A DNA stretch of 17,549 bases from T1Sed10-7 sp046483565 (GCA_046483565.1 JAWOCZ010000295.1:1-17549); one strand, 5' to 3'. Positions 6,918-14,206 are shown, numbered from the stretch's first letter. The notes: generated from the sequence alone by a model not told the origin. Numbers and translations: made by a program.

Positions 6918-9286
6918 TGTCCGAGCCTGACGCTGCCACGCCCGACGCTGCTGGTGACAGCGTCCGAGCCGTCGCCGTCCACCCCCCGCCACAGCCGGAC
7001 GCCGACGGTGCCCGGTGGTGGCGGCGCCCCGAGCCGGGCTGGTCGGTCGTGCTCACCGGGGACGATCCGGCACGACGCCGCGCGGATGCCGCGCTGCTGA
7101 CCGTGGCCGACGGACGGTTCGGGACCCGCGGCACCCGCGAGGAGTGCGGTGCGGGATGCGAACCGTGGGTGCTGGCCGCCGGCGTCTACCGGCAGGTCCC
7201 GGGGGACATCCCGCGACCGCTGCCGGGCCCGGTGTGGTTCCACCTCGACGTCCCCGCCGACGACGCTGCCAGCGAGCGGCGGTGGCTGGATGTACGCCGG
7301 GGCGTGGTCCACCGCGAGCGCCGCGGCGCGTTCGGCTACCGCTCAGCGCGCTTCGCCTCGCTGGCACGTCCCGGGATCGCCGTCCAACGCAGCCGCAGCG
7401 ACCGGACGGCCGACAGTGGCAGCGACCGGACGGCCGACAGTGGCAGCGACCGGACGGCCGGCAGTGGCAGCGACCGGGCGGCCGACAGTGGCAGCGACCG
7501 GGCGGCCGACCGCAGCGCTGACCCGCCCCTGCCGGTCACCGACGGGGTCCGCTGGCGTCGCTGGTCGCAGGACGACCTCGAGATGTCCCAGACGAGCGGG
7601 ATCGGCACGATCATCGCCGCCACCTGCACACGGTGGGGCCACCGGGACGGCCCCACGATCGTCGACCGGCTCGCGAGCCTGGAAGCCCATCCCACGCAGC
7701 GCCCCGCGACCGCACCCGTCGTCGCTGCCCTGGAGCAGGCCCGGGCCGAGGGGCTCGACCGGCTCCTGCTGGAACACGAGAGCGCCTGGGCCGGGCGTTG
7801 GGCCGACGCCCACATCGCCATCCCCGGCGACCCGGAGCTGGAGTCGGCCGTCAGGTTCGGACTGTTCCACCTCATGGCCTCGGCGGGCGATCACGGCGAG
7901 GCCGCGGTGGGGGCTCGGGGCCTGAGCGGCCCGGGCTACGCCGGTCACGTGTTCTGGGACGCGGACGTGTTCGTCCTGCCGTTCCTGGCCGCGACCCACC
8001 CCTCATCCTCGCGGGCGATGCTCGAGTACCGCCGGCGCCGGCTGGCGGCGGCACGGGACCGCGCACGAGACGAGGGCCACGCCGGCTGCCGGCTGCCCTG
8101 GGAGTCGGCCGTCGACGGGAGCGAGGCCACGCCGTCGTCCACCGTGGCCCTCGACGGCACGAAGCTGCGGGTCGAGACCGGCAGGCTCGAGGAGCACATC
8201 GTCGCCGACGTCGCCTGGGCGGCGTGGCACCACCACCTGTGGAGCGGAGACCGGTGGGTGTCCCACGGGGCCGCGCGGGCCCTGCTGCTCGAGACGGCGA
8301 GGTACTGGGCATCCCGACTCGAGCAGGATGCGGACGGCACCGTCCATCTGCGTGGCGTGATCGGGCCGGATGAGTACCACGAGGACGTCGACGACAACGC
8401 CTACACCAACGTCATGGTCCGCTGGCACCTCAGGCGCGCTGCCGCGCTGCTGGCCGCCGCCGACGCGGCTGAGGACGACGCGGCTGAGGGCGACGCGGCT
8501 GAGGGCGACGCGGCTGAGGGCGCCCACGACGCCGCCGCCGGCAAGGCCGAGGCCGACCGGTGGCGTGAGCTAGCCGCCCGCCTCGTCGACGGCTACGACC
8601 CCCGGAGCGGGAGCCACGAGCAGTTCGCCGGCTACGCGGATCTGGAGCCGCTCGAGGCGGCCGGGGTGGGTGAGCCGCCCCTGGCCGCCGACGTGCTGCT
8701 CGGTCGCGAGCGGGTGGCCGGCTCCCAGCTGGTCAAGCAGGCGGACGTGCTCCTGCTGCACCACCTCATCCCTGACGAGGTGCCGGTTGGCTCGCTGCGC
8801 CACGACCTCGACCGCTACCTCCCCCGCACCGTCCACGGGAGCTCACTGTCACCGGCCGTGCATGCCAGCCTCCTGGCCCGGGATGGACGTCCCGAGGAGG
8901 CCGCGGCGCTGCTCAGGATCGCCGCCAGGATCGACCTCGACGACGTGACCGGCACCACGGCCGGGGGGCTGCACCTGGGCGCCATGGGCGGGGTGTGGCA
9001 GGCGCTGGCCTTCGGGTTCCTCGGGCTGCGGCCGCACCCGCACGGCCTGGCGGTGGACCCGCGGCCGCTCCCGTCGAGCTGGCGGGCCCTGGAGCTCACC
9101 GTGCGCTACCACGGCGACCGGGTACGGCTGCACCACCGCGGTGACCGGGTCGAGGCGGCATGCGACACCGCGGTCCCGCTCCTTCTCCCGGGCACCGGCG
9201 ACGATGCCACGACCGCAGCCCGGGTCCTCGTCGGTCCCCTCGTCCTGCGACGGGACGGCGAGCGCTGGCTGCCGGAGGCGCGATGA
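6917..9286 (+). CDS. GH65-family enzyme (kojibiose/maltose/trehalose phosphorylase-like)
   Basis: A 789-residue GH65 protein, probably cytoplasmic: N-terminal beta-sandwich (about 30-290), (alpha/alpha)6 catalytic barrel (about 300-700) and C-terminal beta domain. The barrel shows FWDADVFVLP (346-355), LPWESAVDGSEATP (393-406) and GPDEYHEDVDDNAYTN (483-498), where Glu486 is the expected general acid. KQAD (607-610) and HGSSLS (640-645) correspond to the phosphate-site segments of GH65 phosphorylases, so phosphorolysis of an alpha-glucosyl disaccharide is likelier than hydrolysis. Which disaccharide is unknown. ATG 6917 has no visible ribosome site and overlaps the GT4 stop by one base, implying translational coupling. 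Two in-frame tandem repeats are inserted: an eight-residue unit SDRTADSG at about 161-198 and a five-residue unit DAAEG at 516-535. No beta-phosphoglucomutase, the usual partner, is adjacent. Confidence 0.9.
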   Translation: MSEPDAATPDAAGDSVRAVAVHPPPQPDADGARWWRRPEPGWSVVLTGDDPARRRADAALLTVADGRFGTRGTREECGAGCEPWVLAAGVYRQVPGDIPRPLPGPVWFHLDVPADDAASERRWLDVRRGVVHRERRGAFGYRSARFASLARPGIAVQRSRSDRTADSGSDRTADSGSDRTAGSGSDRAADSGSDRAADRSADPPLPVTDGVRWRRWSQDDLEMSQTSGIGTIIAATCTRWGHRDGPTIVDRLASLEAHPTQRPATAPVVAALEQARAEGLDRLLLEHESAWAGRWADAHIAIPGDPELESAVRFGLFHLMASAGDHGEAAVGARGLSGPGYAGHVFWDADVFVLPFLAATHPSSSRAMLEYRRRRLAAARDRARDEGHAGCRLPWESAVDGSEATPSSTVALDGTKLRVETGRLEEHIVADVAWAAWHHHLWSGDRWVSHGAARALLLETARYWASRLEQDADGTVHLRGVIGPDEYHEDVDDNAYTNVMVRWHLRRAAALLAAADAAEDDAAEGDAAEGDAAEGAHDAAAGKAEADRWRELAARLVDGYDPRSGSHEQFAGYADLEPLEAAGVGEPPLAADVLLGRERVAGSQLVKQADVLLLHHLIPDEVPVGSLRHDLDRYLPRTVHGSSLSPAVHASLLARDGRPEEAAALLRIAARIDLDDVTGTTAGGLHLGAMGGVWQALAFGFLGLRPHPHGLAVDPRPLPSSWRALELTVRYHGDRVRLHHRGDRVEAACDTAVPLLLPGTGDDATTAARVLVGPLVLRRDGERWLPEAR
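7397..7510 (+). repeat. In-frame tandem repeat, 24-bp unit x4.75, in GH65 gene
   Basis: Units at 7397-7420, 7421-7444, 7445-7468 and 7469-7492, then a partial copy to 7510. Each encodes SDR(T/A)A(D/G)SG. The first two copies are identical, and later ones differ by single bases (a shift from CGGACGG to CGGGCGG, and one GAC-to-GGC change). The unit is 8 codons, so copy-number change keeps the frame. Confidence 0.95.
8462..8521 (+). repeat. In-frame tandem repeat, 15-bp unit x4, in GH65 gene
   Basis: Four copies of GACGCGGCTGAGGGC (the first ends in GAC) at 8462-8476, 8477-8491, 8492-8506 and 8507-8521, encoding DAAE(D/G). They lie just after the helix following the catalytic GPDEYH loop and lengthen an acidic, alanine-rich surface stretch. 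Confidence 0.95.
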
Positions 9287-10080
9287 TGACGGGGCCCACG
9301 GAGCGGGGCGGTGTGCTCATCGCGATCGACGACCACCCGACCAACGCCACCACCCTCGAGGTCGGGGTCGCGCTCGGCCGGGCCCTGGAGCGCACGGTGA
9401 CCGCGAGCCATGTCGCCGACGCGGCGCCCGCACCGGTCCGGGCCGCTGCCGACCGCGCCGGTGTCGACCTCCAGGTGCGCTCCGGCCCGGTCGTTCCCAC
9501 CCTCATCGAGGTGGTCGCCGCCCCCGAGGTGGCGGTCGCGGTCGTCGGCAGAGGGCAACTGGCCCGCGCGGACCGCCCGGCCGGTCACGTCGCGCTGGCT
9601 CTGATCGAGGCGACGGACACGCCGACCCTGTTGGTGCCGCCGGGGACCTCGGCCGGGCTCGACGCGCCGCTGCAGACGGTCCTACTGCCGCTGGACGGTG
9701 CCATGGCGACCGAGGCCGCGGTGGCCCCGACGGTCGGCTTGCTGGCCGACGCAGCGTTGGAGGTGGTCGTGGTCCACGTGCTGGCCGACCAGGAGGTGCC
9801 GGTCTTCCTCGACCAGGCGCACCACGATCTGGACGCCTGGGGACAGGAGTTCCTGGCCCGACACGCCGTGACCGGGTCGGCCCCGCGCATCGTGCTGCGT
9901 GCCGGCACCCCCGGTCGCAGCGTGCTGGAGGTCGCCAGCACCGAAGCCGCCGATCTGATCGTGCTCGGCTGGTCGCAGGACCTCTCCGTGGGGCGCGCCG
10001 AGGTGGTCCGACTGCTGCTCGCCGACGCGAAGGTGCCCGTGCTCCTGGTGCCGGTCGAGCCTCACGGAGGTGCCTCGTGA
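9283..10080 (+). CDS. Two-domain universal stress protein (UspA-like)
   Basis: A 265-residue protein with two tandem Usp folds: residues about 9-119 (VLIAIDDHPTNATTLEVGVALG to TLLVPPG) and about 131-258 (TVLLPLDGAMATEAAV to VPVLLVPVEP). Usp proteins act as cytoplasmic stress-response or nucleotide-sensing factors. The usual ATP-loop signature G-x2-G-x9-G-(S/T) is not evident in either half; the second has GWSQDLSVGRAEVVRLLL instead, so ATP binding is doubtful. GGAGG at 9274-9278 serves two adjacent ATGs (9283 and 9286); the second has the better 7-nt spacing. The start overlaps the GH65 stop, so GT4, GH65 and this gene form one translationally coupled unit. A role in stress control of glucan use is inference. 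Confidence 0.82.
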   Translation: MMTGPTERGGVLIAIDDHPTNATTLEVGVALGRALERTVTASHVADAAPAPVRAAADRAGVDLQVRSGPVVPTLIEVVAAPEVAVAVVGRGQLARADRPAGHVALALIEATDTPTLLVPPGTSAGLDAPLQTVLLPLDGAMATEAAVAPTVGLLADAALEVVVVHVLADQEVPVFLDQAHHDLDAWGQEFLARHAVTGSAPRIVLRAGTPGRSVLEVASTEAADLIVLGWSQDLSVGRAEVVRLLLADAKVPVLLVPVEPHGGAS

Positions 10081-10094
10081 GCGCCGTGCGCAAG

Positions 10095-10166
10095 CCGACC
10101 GGCGTGCCCGAGCGGGCCGGCGTGCCCGAGCGGGCCGGCGTGCCCGAGCCGACCGGCGTGCCCCGG
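10095..10166. repeat. Tandem repeat, 18-bp unit x4, between usp and zinc-ribbon gene
   Basis: Four copies of CGGGCCGGCGTGCCCGAG or close variants at 10095-10112, 10113-10130, 10131-10148 and 10149-10166. The array occupies nearly the whole 89-bp gap between the stop codons of two convergent genes. The GAGCGGGCCGG core resembles the arrays at 12621 and 14044. No clear hairpin terminator is seen outside it. Confidence 0.9.
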
Positions 10167-10169
10167 CGC

Positions 10170-10382
10170 TCAGTCGGACGAGGAGCGCACCGGGGCGATC
10201 CGCCCGATCAGGGAACCGTGGTCGTAGTCACCGGACCGGTAGACGTCGGTGGTGCCACAGTGCGGGCACCGCTCCTCGAGCTCGCTCACCTCGCCGGAGG
10301 CCAGCGCTTCCCGCTGCTGCTGGTGCGAGGAGACGAAGGAGTTCCCGCAGTCGCGGCAGGTCAAACGGAGCAGGTCGGCCAT
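10170..10382 (-). CDS. Small zinc-ribbon protein, function unknown
   Basis: A 70-residue protein with two CxxC knuckles: Cys9/Cys12 (TCRDCGNSF) and Cys39/Cys42 (RCPHCGTTDVYR), separated by 26 residues rich in Gln and Glu. The pattern is that of FmdB- or rubredoxin-like zinc ribbons that bind one zinc for nucleic-acid or protein contacts. ATG 10382 is supported by GGGAG 5 nt upstream; the longer frame to 10499 would overlap the debranching-enzyme start and shows no extra domain. It lies on the strand opposite to its neighbours, convergent with usp and divergent from the debranching enzyme, so it is its own transcription unit. I do not recognise the exact family. Confidence 0.75.
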   Translation of the reverse strand: MADLLRLTCRDCGNSFVSSHQQQREALASGEVSELEERCPHCGTTDVYRSGDYDHGSLIGRIAPVRSSSD

Positions 10383-10471
10383 CGCACTCCCATCTGCGTC
10401 GCCGGTCCCCGGAGGATGCGGCACCGCCACCGTGCTGTCCATGGCCCAACGTCCCGAAGGAAGCTCCCGAG

Positions 10472-12556
10472 ATGACCGCTCGCCCCATGGCCGGACCACT
10501 GGGTGAGGTGATCTGCGTCCGCGGGGAGTCCTTCGTGGTCTCCGGGCCGAGCGGGGACCTCCTGCGAGGTGGCGACCACGGCGTCTACGTGCGCGACACC
10601 CGCTTCCTCGACCGGCTCGAGGTGACGGTGGACGGGATCTCCCCCCGTCCCCTCACCGCGACCAGCACCGGTGCGTCGAGCGCCACCTTCCATGCCCACG
10701 TCCCCGTCCCCGGCGCCGGGCCCGACCCGACCCTGGTCGTGGATCGGCGACGCCTCGTCGATGGCTGCCTGCACGAGGAGATCCACCTGCACAACCACGG
10801 TCGCTCCGACCTCGAGGTGGAGGTGGGCCTACGGCTCGGCAGCGACCTGGCCTACATCTTCGACGTGCGTCACGACCGCACCCTCGACCCCCTCCCGCCG
10901 AAGAACCTCGGTGACGGCCTCGCCTTCGCCAGTGCCGACGGGTCGGACCGGGTCACGGTGACCATGGAACCGGCGCCGCACCGCTGGGATGCCGACACCA
11001 TGTTCGTGACCTGCCGCATCCCGGCGGGCGAGCACACCCGGCTGTGCCTGGAGGTGGCCGCCACCGATGTCTACGGCACGGTGCGGCCACCCCGGCGCTG
11101 CACGGCCCCCGCCGCCGCCGCGTCCACGGGCGGGCTGCCGCGGACGTCCTGGTCGGTGCGGTGCTCCGACCACCGCTTCACCCGCCTCATCGAGCGCAGC
11201 GTCGAGGACCTCGAGGCCTTGCGCATGGCGGATCCCGAGGCCGGGGAGGACGCCTTCTGCGCCGCCGGCAGCCCCTGGTACCTCACCCTGTTCGGGCGGG
11301 ACTCGGTGTGGGCGGCGTGGATGACCCTGCCCTTCGATCCGGCACTGGCCGAGGGCACGCTGCGCACGCTCGCCCGCCGCCAGGGCACCCGTCACGACGT
11401 GGGGACGGAGGAGGCACCGGGCAAGATCCTGCACGAGATCCGCCGCGGCAGCCTCACCCACCGCGGCGACCTGCCACCCAACTACTACGGCACGATCGAC
11501 GCCACCCCGCTGTTCGTGATGCTGGCCCACGAGGCCTGGCGGTGGGGACTGGCCGAGGACCGCCTGCGCCCCCTGCTCCCCCACGTCGAAGCCGCCTTGG
11601 CGTGGCTGCGCAGCGACGGCGATCCGGACGCCGACGGCTTCCTCGAGTACCACAAGCTGCGGGCACGCGGGCTGGACAACCAGGGCTGGAAGGACAGCCA
11701 CGACGGGGTCCAGTTCGCCGACGGCACCCTGGCCAGGCCGCCGATCGCGCTGGCCGAGGTCCAGGCCTACGCCCACGACGCCGCCCGCCGCGGAGCCGAG
11801 CTCCTCGGACACTTCCAGCGTCCCGGGGCCGACGGCTGGGACCGGTGGGCCGACGAGTTGGCCGAACGGTTCCGGGCCGCCTTCTGGATCGAGGACCGCC
11901 ACGGGCGCTATCCGGTCATCGCACTGGACCGGGACAAGCGTCCGGTCGACGGCCCGGCGAGCAACATGGGACACCTGTTGCTGGGCTCGTTGGTGGACGA
12001 CACCGAGGCGGCACTGATCGGCGCCCAGCTCGGCCACGAGCGCCTCGCTTCGGGGTGGGGGCTGCGCACGCTGGCCGACGACAGCGCCGGCTTCAACCCA
12101 CTCGGCTACCACACCGGCTCGGTGTGGCCGCACGACACCGCGATCGCCGTCTGGGGGCTCGCCGCGCGACACCAACCGGACGTGGCCAGCCGCTTGCTGC
12201 GTGGGTTGGTCGAGGCGGCTCCGGGCTTCAGCTCACGACTCCCGGAGCTGTTCGGTGGCTTCGCACGCGACGAGGCGCCGGCACCGGTGCCCTACCCCGC
12301 CGCCTGCCGTCCACAGGCCTGGGCCGCTGCCGGCGCGCTCCTGCTGCTGCGGACCTGCCTCGGCCTGCACGCCGACCTCCCCCGTGGCCGGGTCCGCCTC
12401 GACCCGCTCTGGCCGCCACCGTTCCGCAGCCTCGAGGTGACGGCGCTGCCCGTCGGTGACGGATGGCTCCGCGTACGGATCGACCGCGACCACGGTGTCG
12501 ACGCCGAACTCACCGATGACGCGCTGACGCTGGAGGTGGCCGACGTCGGCTCCTGA
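10472..12556 (+). CDS. Glycogen debranching-type amylo-alpha-1,6-glucosidase (GDE)
   Basis: A 694-residue enzyme with an N-terminal GDE_N_bis-type beta domain (about 12-205; GESFVVSGPSGDLLRGGDHG, then YVRDTRFLDRLEV) and a C-terminal (alpha/alpha)6 barrel. Barrel motifs include SPWYLTLFGRDSVWAAW (267-283), DNQGWKDSHDG (402-412), NMGHLLLGSL (498-507) and YHTGSVWPHD (546-555), typical of bacterial amylo-alpha-1,6-glucosidase/GDE_C proteins. It should remove alpha-1,6 branches or act on a related glucoside in the cytoplasm. ATG 10472 has AAGGA about 10 nt upstream; a later in-frame ATG at 10487 lacks a ribosome site. The 89-bp gap to the divergent zinc-ribbon gene should hold its promoter. This family is often found with GT4 glycosyltransferases, as here. 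Exact substrate is inferred. Confidence 0.9.
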   Translation: MTARPMAGPLGEVICVRGESFVVSGPSGDLLRGGDHGVYVRDTRFLDRLEVTVDGISPRPLTATSTGASSATFHAHVPVPGAGPDPTLVVDRRRLVDGCLHEEIHLHNHGRSDLEVEVGLRLGSDLAYIFDVRHDRTLDPLPPKNLGDGLAFASADGSDRVTVTMEPAPHRWDADTMFVTCRIPAGEHTRLCLEVAATDVYGTVRPPRRCTAPAAAASTGGLPRTSWSVRCSDHRFTRLIERSVEDLEALRMADPEAGEDAFCAAGSPWYLTLFGRDSVWAAWMTLPFDPALAEGTLRTLARRQGTRHDVGTEEAPGKILHEIRRGSLTHRGDLPPNYYGTIDATPLFVMLAHEAWRWGLAEDRLRPLLPHVEAALAWLRSDGDPDADGFLEYHKLRARGLDNQGWKDSHDGVQFADGTLARPPIALAEVQAYAHDAARRGAELLGHFQRPGADGWDRWADELAERFRAAFWIEDRHGRYPVIALDRDKRPVDGPASNMGHLLLGSLVDDTEAALIGAQLGHERLASGWGLRTLADDSAGFNPLGYHTGSVWPHDTAIAVWGLAARHQPDVASRLLRGLVEAAPGFSSRLPELFGGFARDEAPAPVPYPAACRPQAWAAAGALLLLRTCLGLHADLPRGRVRLDPLWPPPFRSLEVTALPVGDGWLRVRIDRDHGVDAELTDDALTLEVADVGS

Positions 12557-12602
12557 CGGGTAGACGACGGACCCGGTACGAGCCGACCGACCGCGGCGGC
12601 GG

Positions 12603-13877
12603 CTACGGACGGCTGGCCCCGGAGCGGCCGGGGCCGGAGCGGTCAGGGCCGGAGCGGTCGGGGCCGAGCCGGCGCATCCCCTCCTCCAGCACCGACGTCG
12701 GCTTGCAGAACGCGAAGCGGACGAGCGAGGCGACCGGGTCAGGATCGGCGACGAAGGCGGACACCGGGACGGCGGCCACGCCGAGCGCACCGGGAGCCCA
12801 CCGGCAGAACGCCGCACCGTCCTCCCAGCCGATCGCGGCGACGTCGGCGGTGACGAAGTAGGTCCCGGCGGTACGTGTGGTCGGGATCCCTGCCGCCAGC
12901 AAGCCGTCCACGACCAGGTCCCGACGTCGCCGGTGCAACGTAGCGATGGCCCGGAACTCGGCGGGGGGCAGGCGCAGCGCGGTCACCACCGCGTGCTGCA
13001 GCGGCGTGCCACCGGCGAAGGACAGGAACTGTTTGGTGGTGCGGAGGGCCGCGGTCAGGGCCGGCGGGGCTGCGGCCCAGCCGATCTTCCAACCTGTGCA
13101 GGAGAAGGTCTTACCGGCGCTGGAGATCGTCACCGTGCGAGGTGCCATGCCCTCCCGGGTGGCCAACGGCAGGTGCTCACCGTCGTAGACCAGGTGCTCG
13201 TACACCTCGTCGGTCACCGCCAGCAGGTCGTGCTCGACGCACAGCCTGGCGATGGCATCCAGCTCCTCGGCAGCCAGGACGGCTCCGGTGGGGTTGTGCG
13301 GCGAGTTGAGCAGCAGAAGGCGGGTCCGTGGGGTGATGGCCGCGCTCAGGCGGTCGACATCGAGCGTCCAGGGGCCCCGTTCCGCGAACCCCTCGGCGGC
13401 AGGTGGCGTCAGCGGCACCCTGACCTCCCGGGCCCCCGCCATCGCGATCACCGCGGTGTAGGCGTCGTAGGTCGGCTCGAGGACGAGCACCTCGTCCCCC
13501 GCTTCGCACGTCGCGAGGATCGTCGCCGCGACCGCTTCGGTGGCCCCGAAGGTCACGGTCACCTCGGTGTCGGGGTCGACGTCGAGGCCGTACCAGGTGC
13601 GCTGGTGGGCGGCGACCGCGGCGCGCAGCTCGGGGATCCCCGGTCCCGGCGCGTACTGGTGGTGACCGGCGTCCAGCGCGGCGTGGGCTGCGGCCACGAC
13701 GGCTGGTGGTGGATCCTCGTCGGGGAACCCCTGACCGAGGTTCACGGCGTCGTGCTCCTGCGCGAGCGCCGTCATCTGCGAGAAGATCGTCGTCCCGAAC
13801 CGCTGGAGGCGGGCCACCAGCGGCGAACTCGTGCGACCGGTCGATGCCGAGGCGGCTGGGGCGTCCGGTGCGCTCAC
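12603..13877 (-). CDS. dapC: PLP-dependent class I/II aminotransferase, DapC-like
   Basis: A 424-residue fold-type I aminotransferase that closely follows mycobacterial DapC (N-succinyldiaminopimelate aminotransferase, lysine/diaminopimelate pathway), for example NLGQGFPDEDPPP (46-58), VTFGATEA, NSPHNPTGAVL (191-201), TDEVYEHLVYD and CTGWKIGWA. Lys256 in SSAGK should form the PLP aldimine; Asn195, Asp223, Tyr226 and Arg388 match conserved cofactor and carboxylate residues. GTG 13877 is chosen because GGAGG lies just upstream; the frame to 14000 has no support. The C-terminus ends in a repetitive GPDRS tail encoded by a 15-bp tandem repeat and absent from the family core. It converges on the debranching enzyme, with 46 bp between stops. 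KAT/methionine aminotransferase is the main alternative function. Confidence 0.88.
   Translation of the reverse strand: MSAPDAPAASASTGRTSSPLVARLQRFGTTIFSQMTALAQEHDAVNLGQGFPDEDPPPAVVAAAHAALDAGHHQYAPGPGIPELRAAVAAHQRTWYGLDVDPDTEVTVTFGATEAVAATILATCEAGDEVLVLEPTYDAYTAVIAMAGAREVRVPLTPPAAEGFAERGPWTLDVDRLSAAITPRTRLLLLNSPHNPTGAVLAAEELDAIARLCVEHDLLAVTDEVYEHLVYDGEHLPLATREGMAPRTVTISSAGKTFSCTGWKIGWAAAPPALTAALRTTKQFLSFAGGTPLQHAVVTALRLPPAEFRAIATLHRRRRDLVVDGLLAAGIPTTRTAGTYFVTADVAAIGWEDGAAFCRWAPGALGVAAVPVSAFVADPDPVASLVRFAFCKPTSVLEEGMRRLGPDRSGPDRSGPGRSGASRP
12621..12665 (-). repeat. Tandem repeat, 15-bp unit x3, at the 3' end of dapC
   Basis: Plus-strand copies GGAGCGGCCGGGGCC (12621-12635), GGAGCGGTCAGGGCC (12636-12650) and GGAGCGGTCGGGGCC (12651-12665). 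On the coding strand they give the GP(D/G)RS units of the aminotransferase tail. The unit is nearly the same as the 14-bp array upstream of the same gene at 14044. Confidence 0.88.
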
Positions 13878-14043
13878 GTGCCCTCCATCCCGTTCCAGCC
13901 GGCGTCGCCGCGCCGAACCGGACCGTGCCGGTGCGATCTCTGGTGTCGTCGCACCGTAGGGGCCCGAGCGGGCCGACGACCAGCACCGTCGAGCCCCCAC
14001 GACCGCACCACGAGGTCGCGTGCCGGCCGCAGGGCCAACGCCC

Positions 14044-14107
14044 GAGCGGCCGGGCCCGAGCGGCCGGGCCGGAGCGGCCGGGCCCGAGCGGCCAGGCCGG
14101 AGCGACC
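14044..14107. repeat. Tandem repeat, 14-bp unit x4.5, upstream of rimK-like gene
   Basis: Copies of GAGCGGCCGGGCC(C/G) at 14044-14057, 14058-14071, 14072-14085 and 14086-14099, then a partial GAGCGACC. The last base alternates C, G, C, G, suggesting that a 28-bp pair was duplicated. The array ends 33 bp before the promoter-like element at 14141. Confidence 0.93.
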
Positions 14108-14140
14108 ATCACCGGCCGGGGGCGCTCGCCACCCGAGTCA

Positions 14141-14155
14141 CACACCCGTTAGCGT
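14141..14155 (+). promoter_or_regulatory. Putative -10 region, CACACCCGTTAGCGT, upstream of rimK-like gene
   Basis: Identical over 15 bases to 4613-4627. TAGCGT (14150-14155) fits a -10 box; initiation about 7 nt later would give a leader of roughly 45 nt that includes the GAGGA ribosome site at 14196-14200. No clear -35 hexamer. Confidence 0.45.
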
Positions 14156-14206
14156 CACAACGGTGCCCCCGCCCCTCCCCAGAACCCGAGCCAACGAGGA
14201 CCGTGC

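Larger units (their letters stand above)
13878..14206. other. 329-bp divergent intergenic region between dapC and rimK-like gene
   Basis: No coding frame is supported. From left to right it holds the dapC ribosome site, a GC-rich stretch with isolated copies of the repeat core (GGGCCCGAGCGGGCC at 13961), a 14-bp tandem array (14044 onward), the CACACCCGTTAGCGT element and the ribosome site of the rimK-like gene. No minus-strand promoter for dapC was recognised. Confidence 0.6.

Noticed and set aside
4980..6992. Open frame of 670 codons on the minus strand
   Set aside because: Antisense to the exporter and GT4 genes and crosses the 14-bp tandem array; low-complexity Arg/Gly/Gln/His composition with no motif.
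10070..10471. Upstream extension of the debranching-enzyme frame to about 828 residues
   Set aside because: It would overlap the zinc-ribbon gene and translate the 18-bp repeat into Arg/Ala-rich sequence; the enzyme core starts cleanly after ATG 10472.
12557..12602. Possible bidirectional terminator between the debranching enzyme and dapC
   Set aside because: No stem longer than a few base pairs and no T-run could be found in the 46-bp gap.
13878..14107. Possible CRISPR array (regularly spaced repeats)
   Set aside because: Units are 14 bp and directly adjacent without unique spacers, and no cas genes are near.
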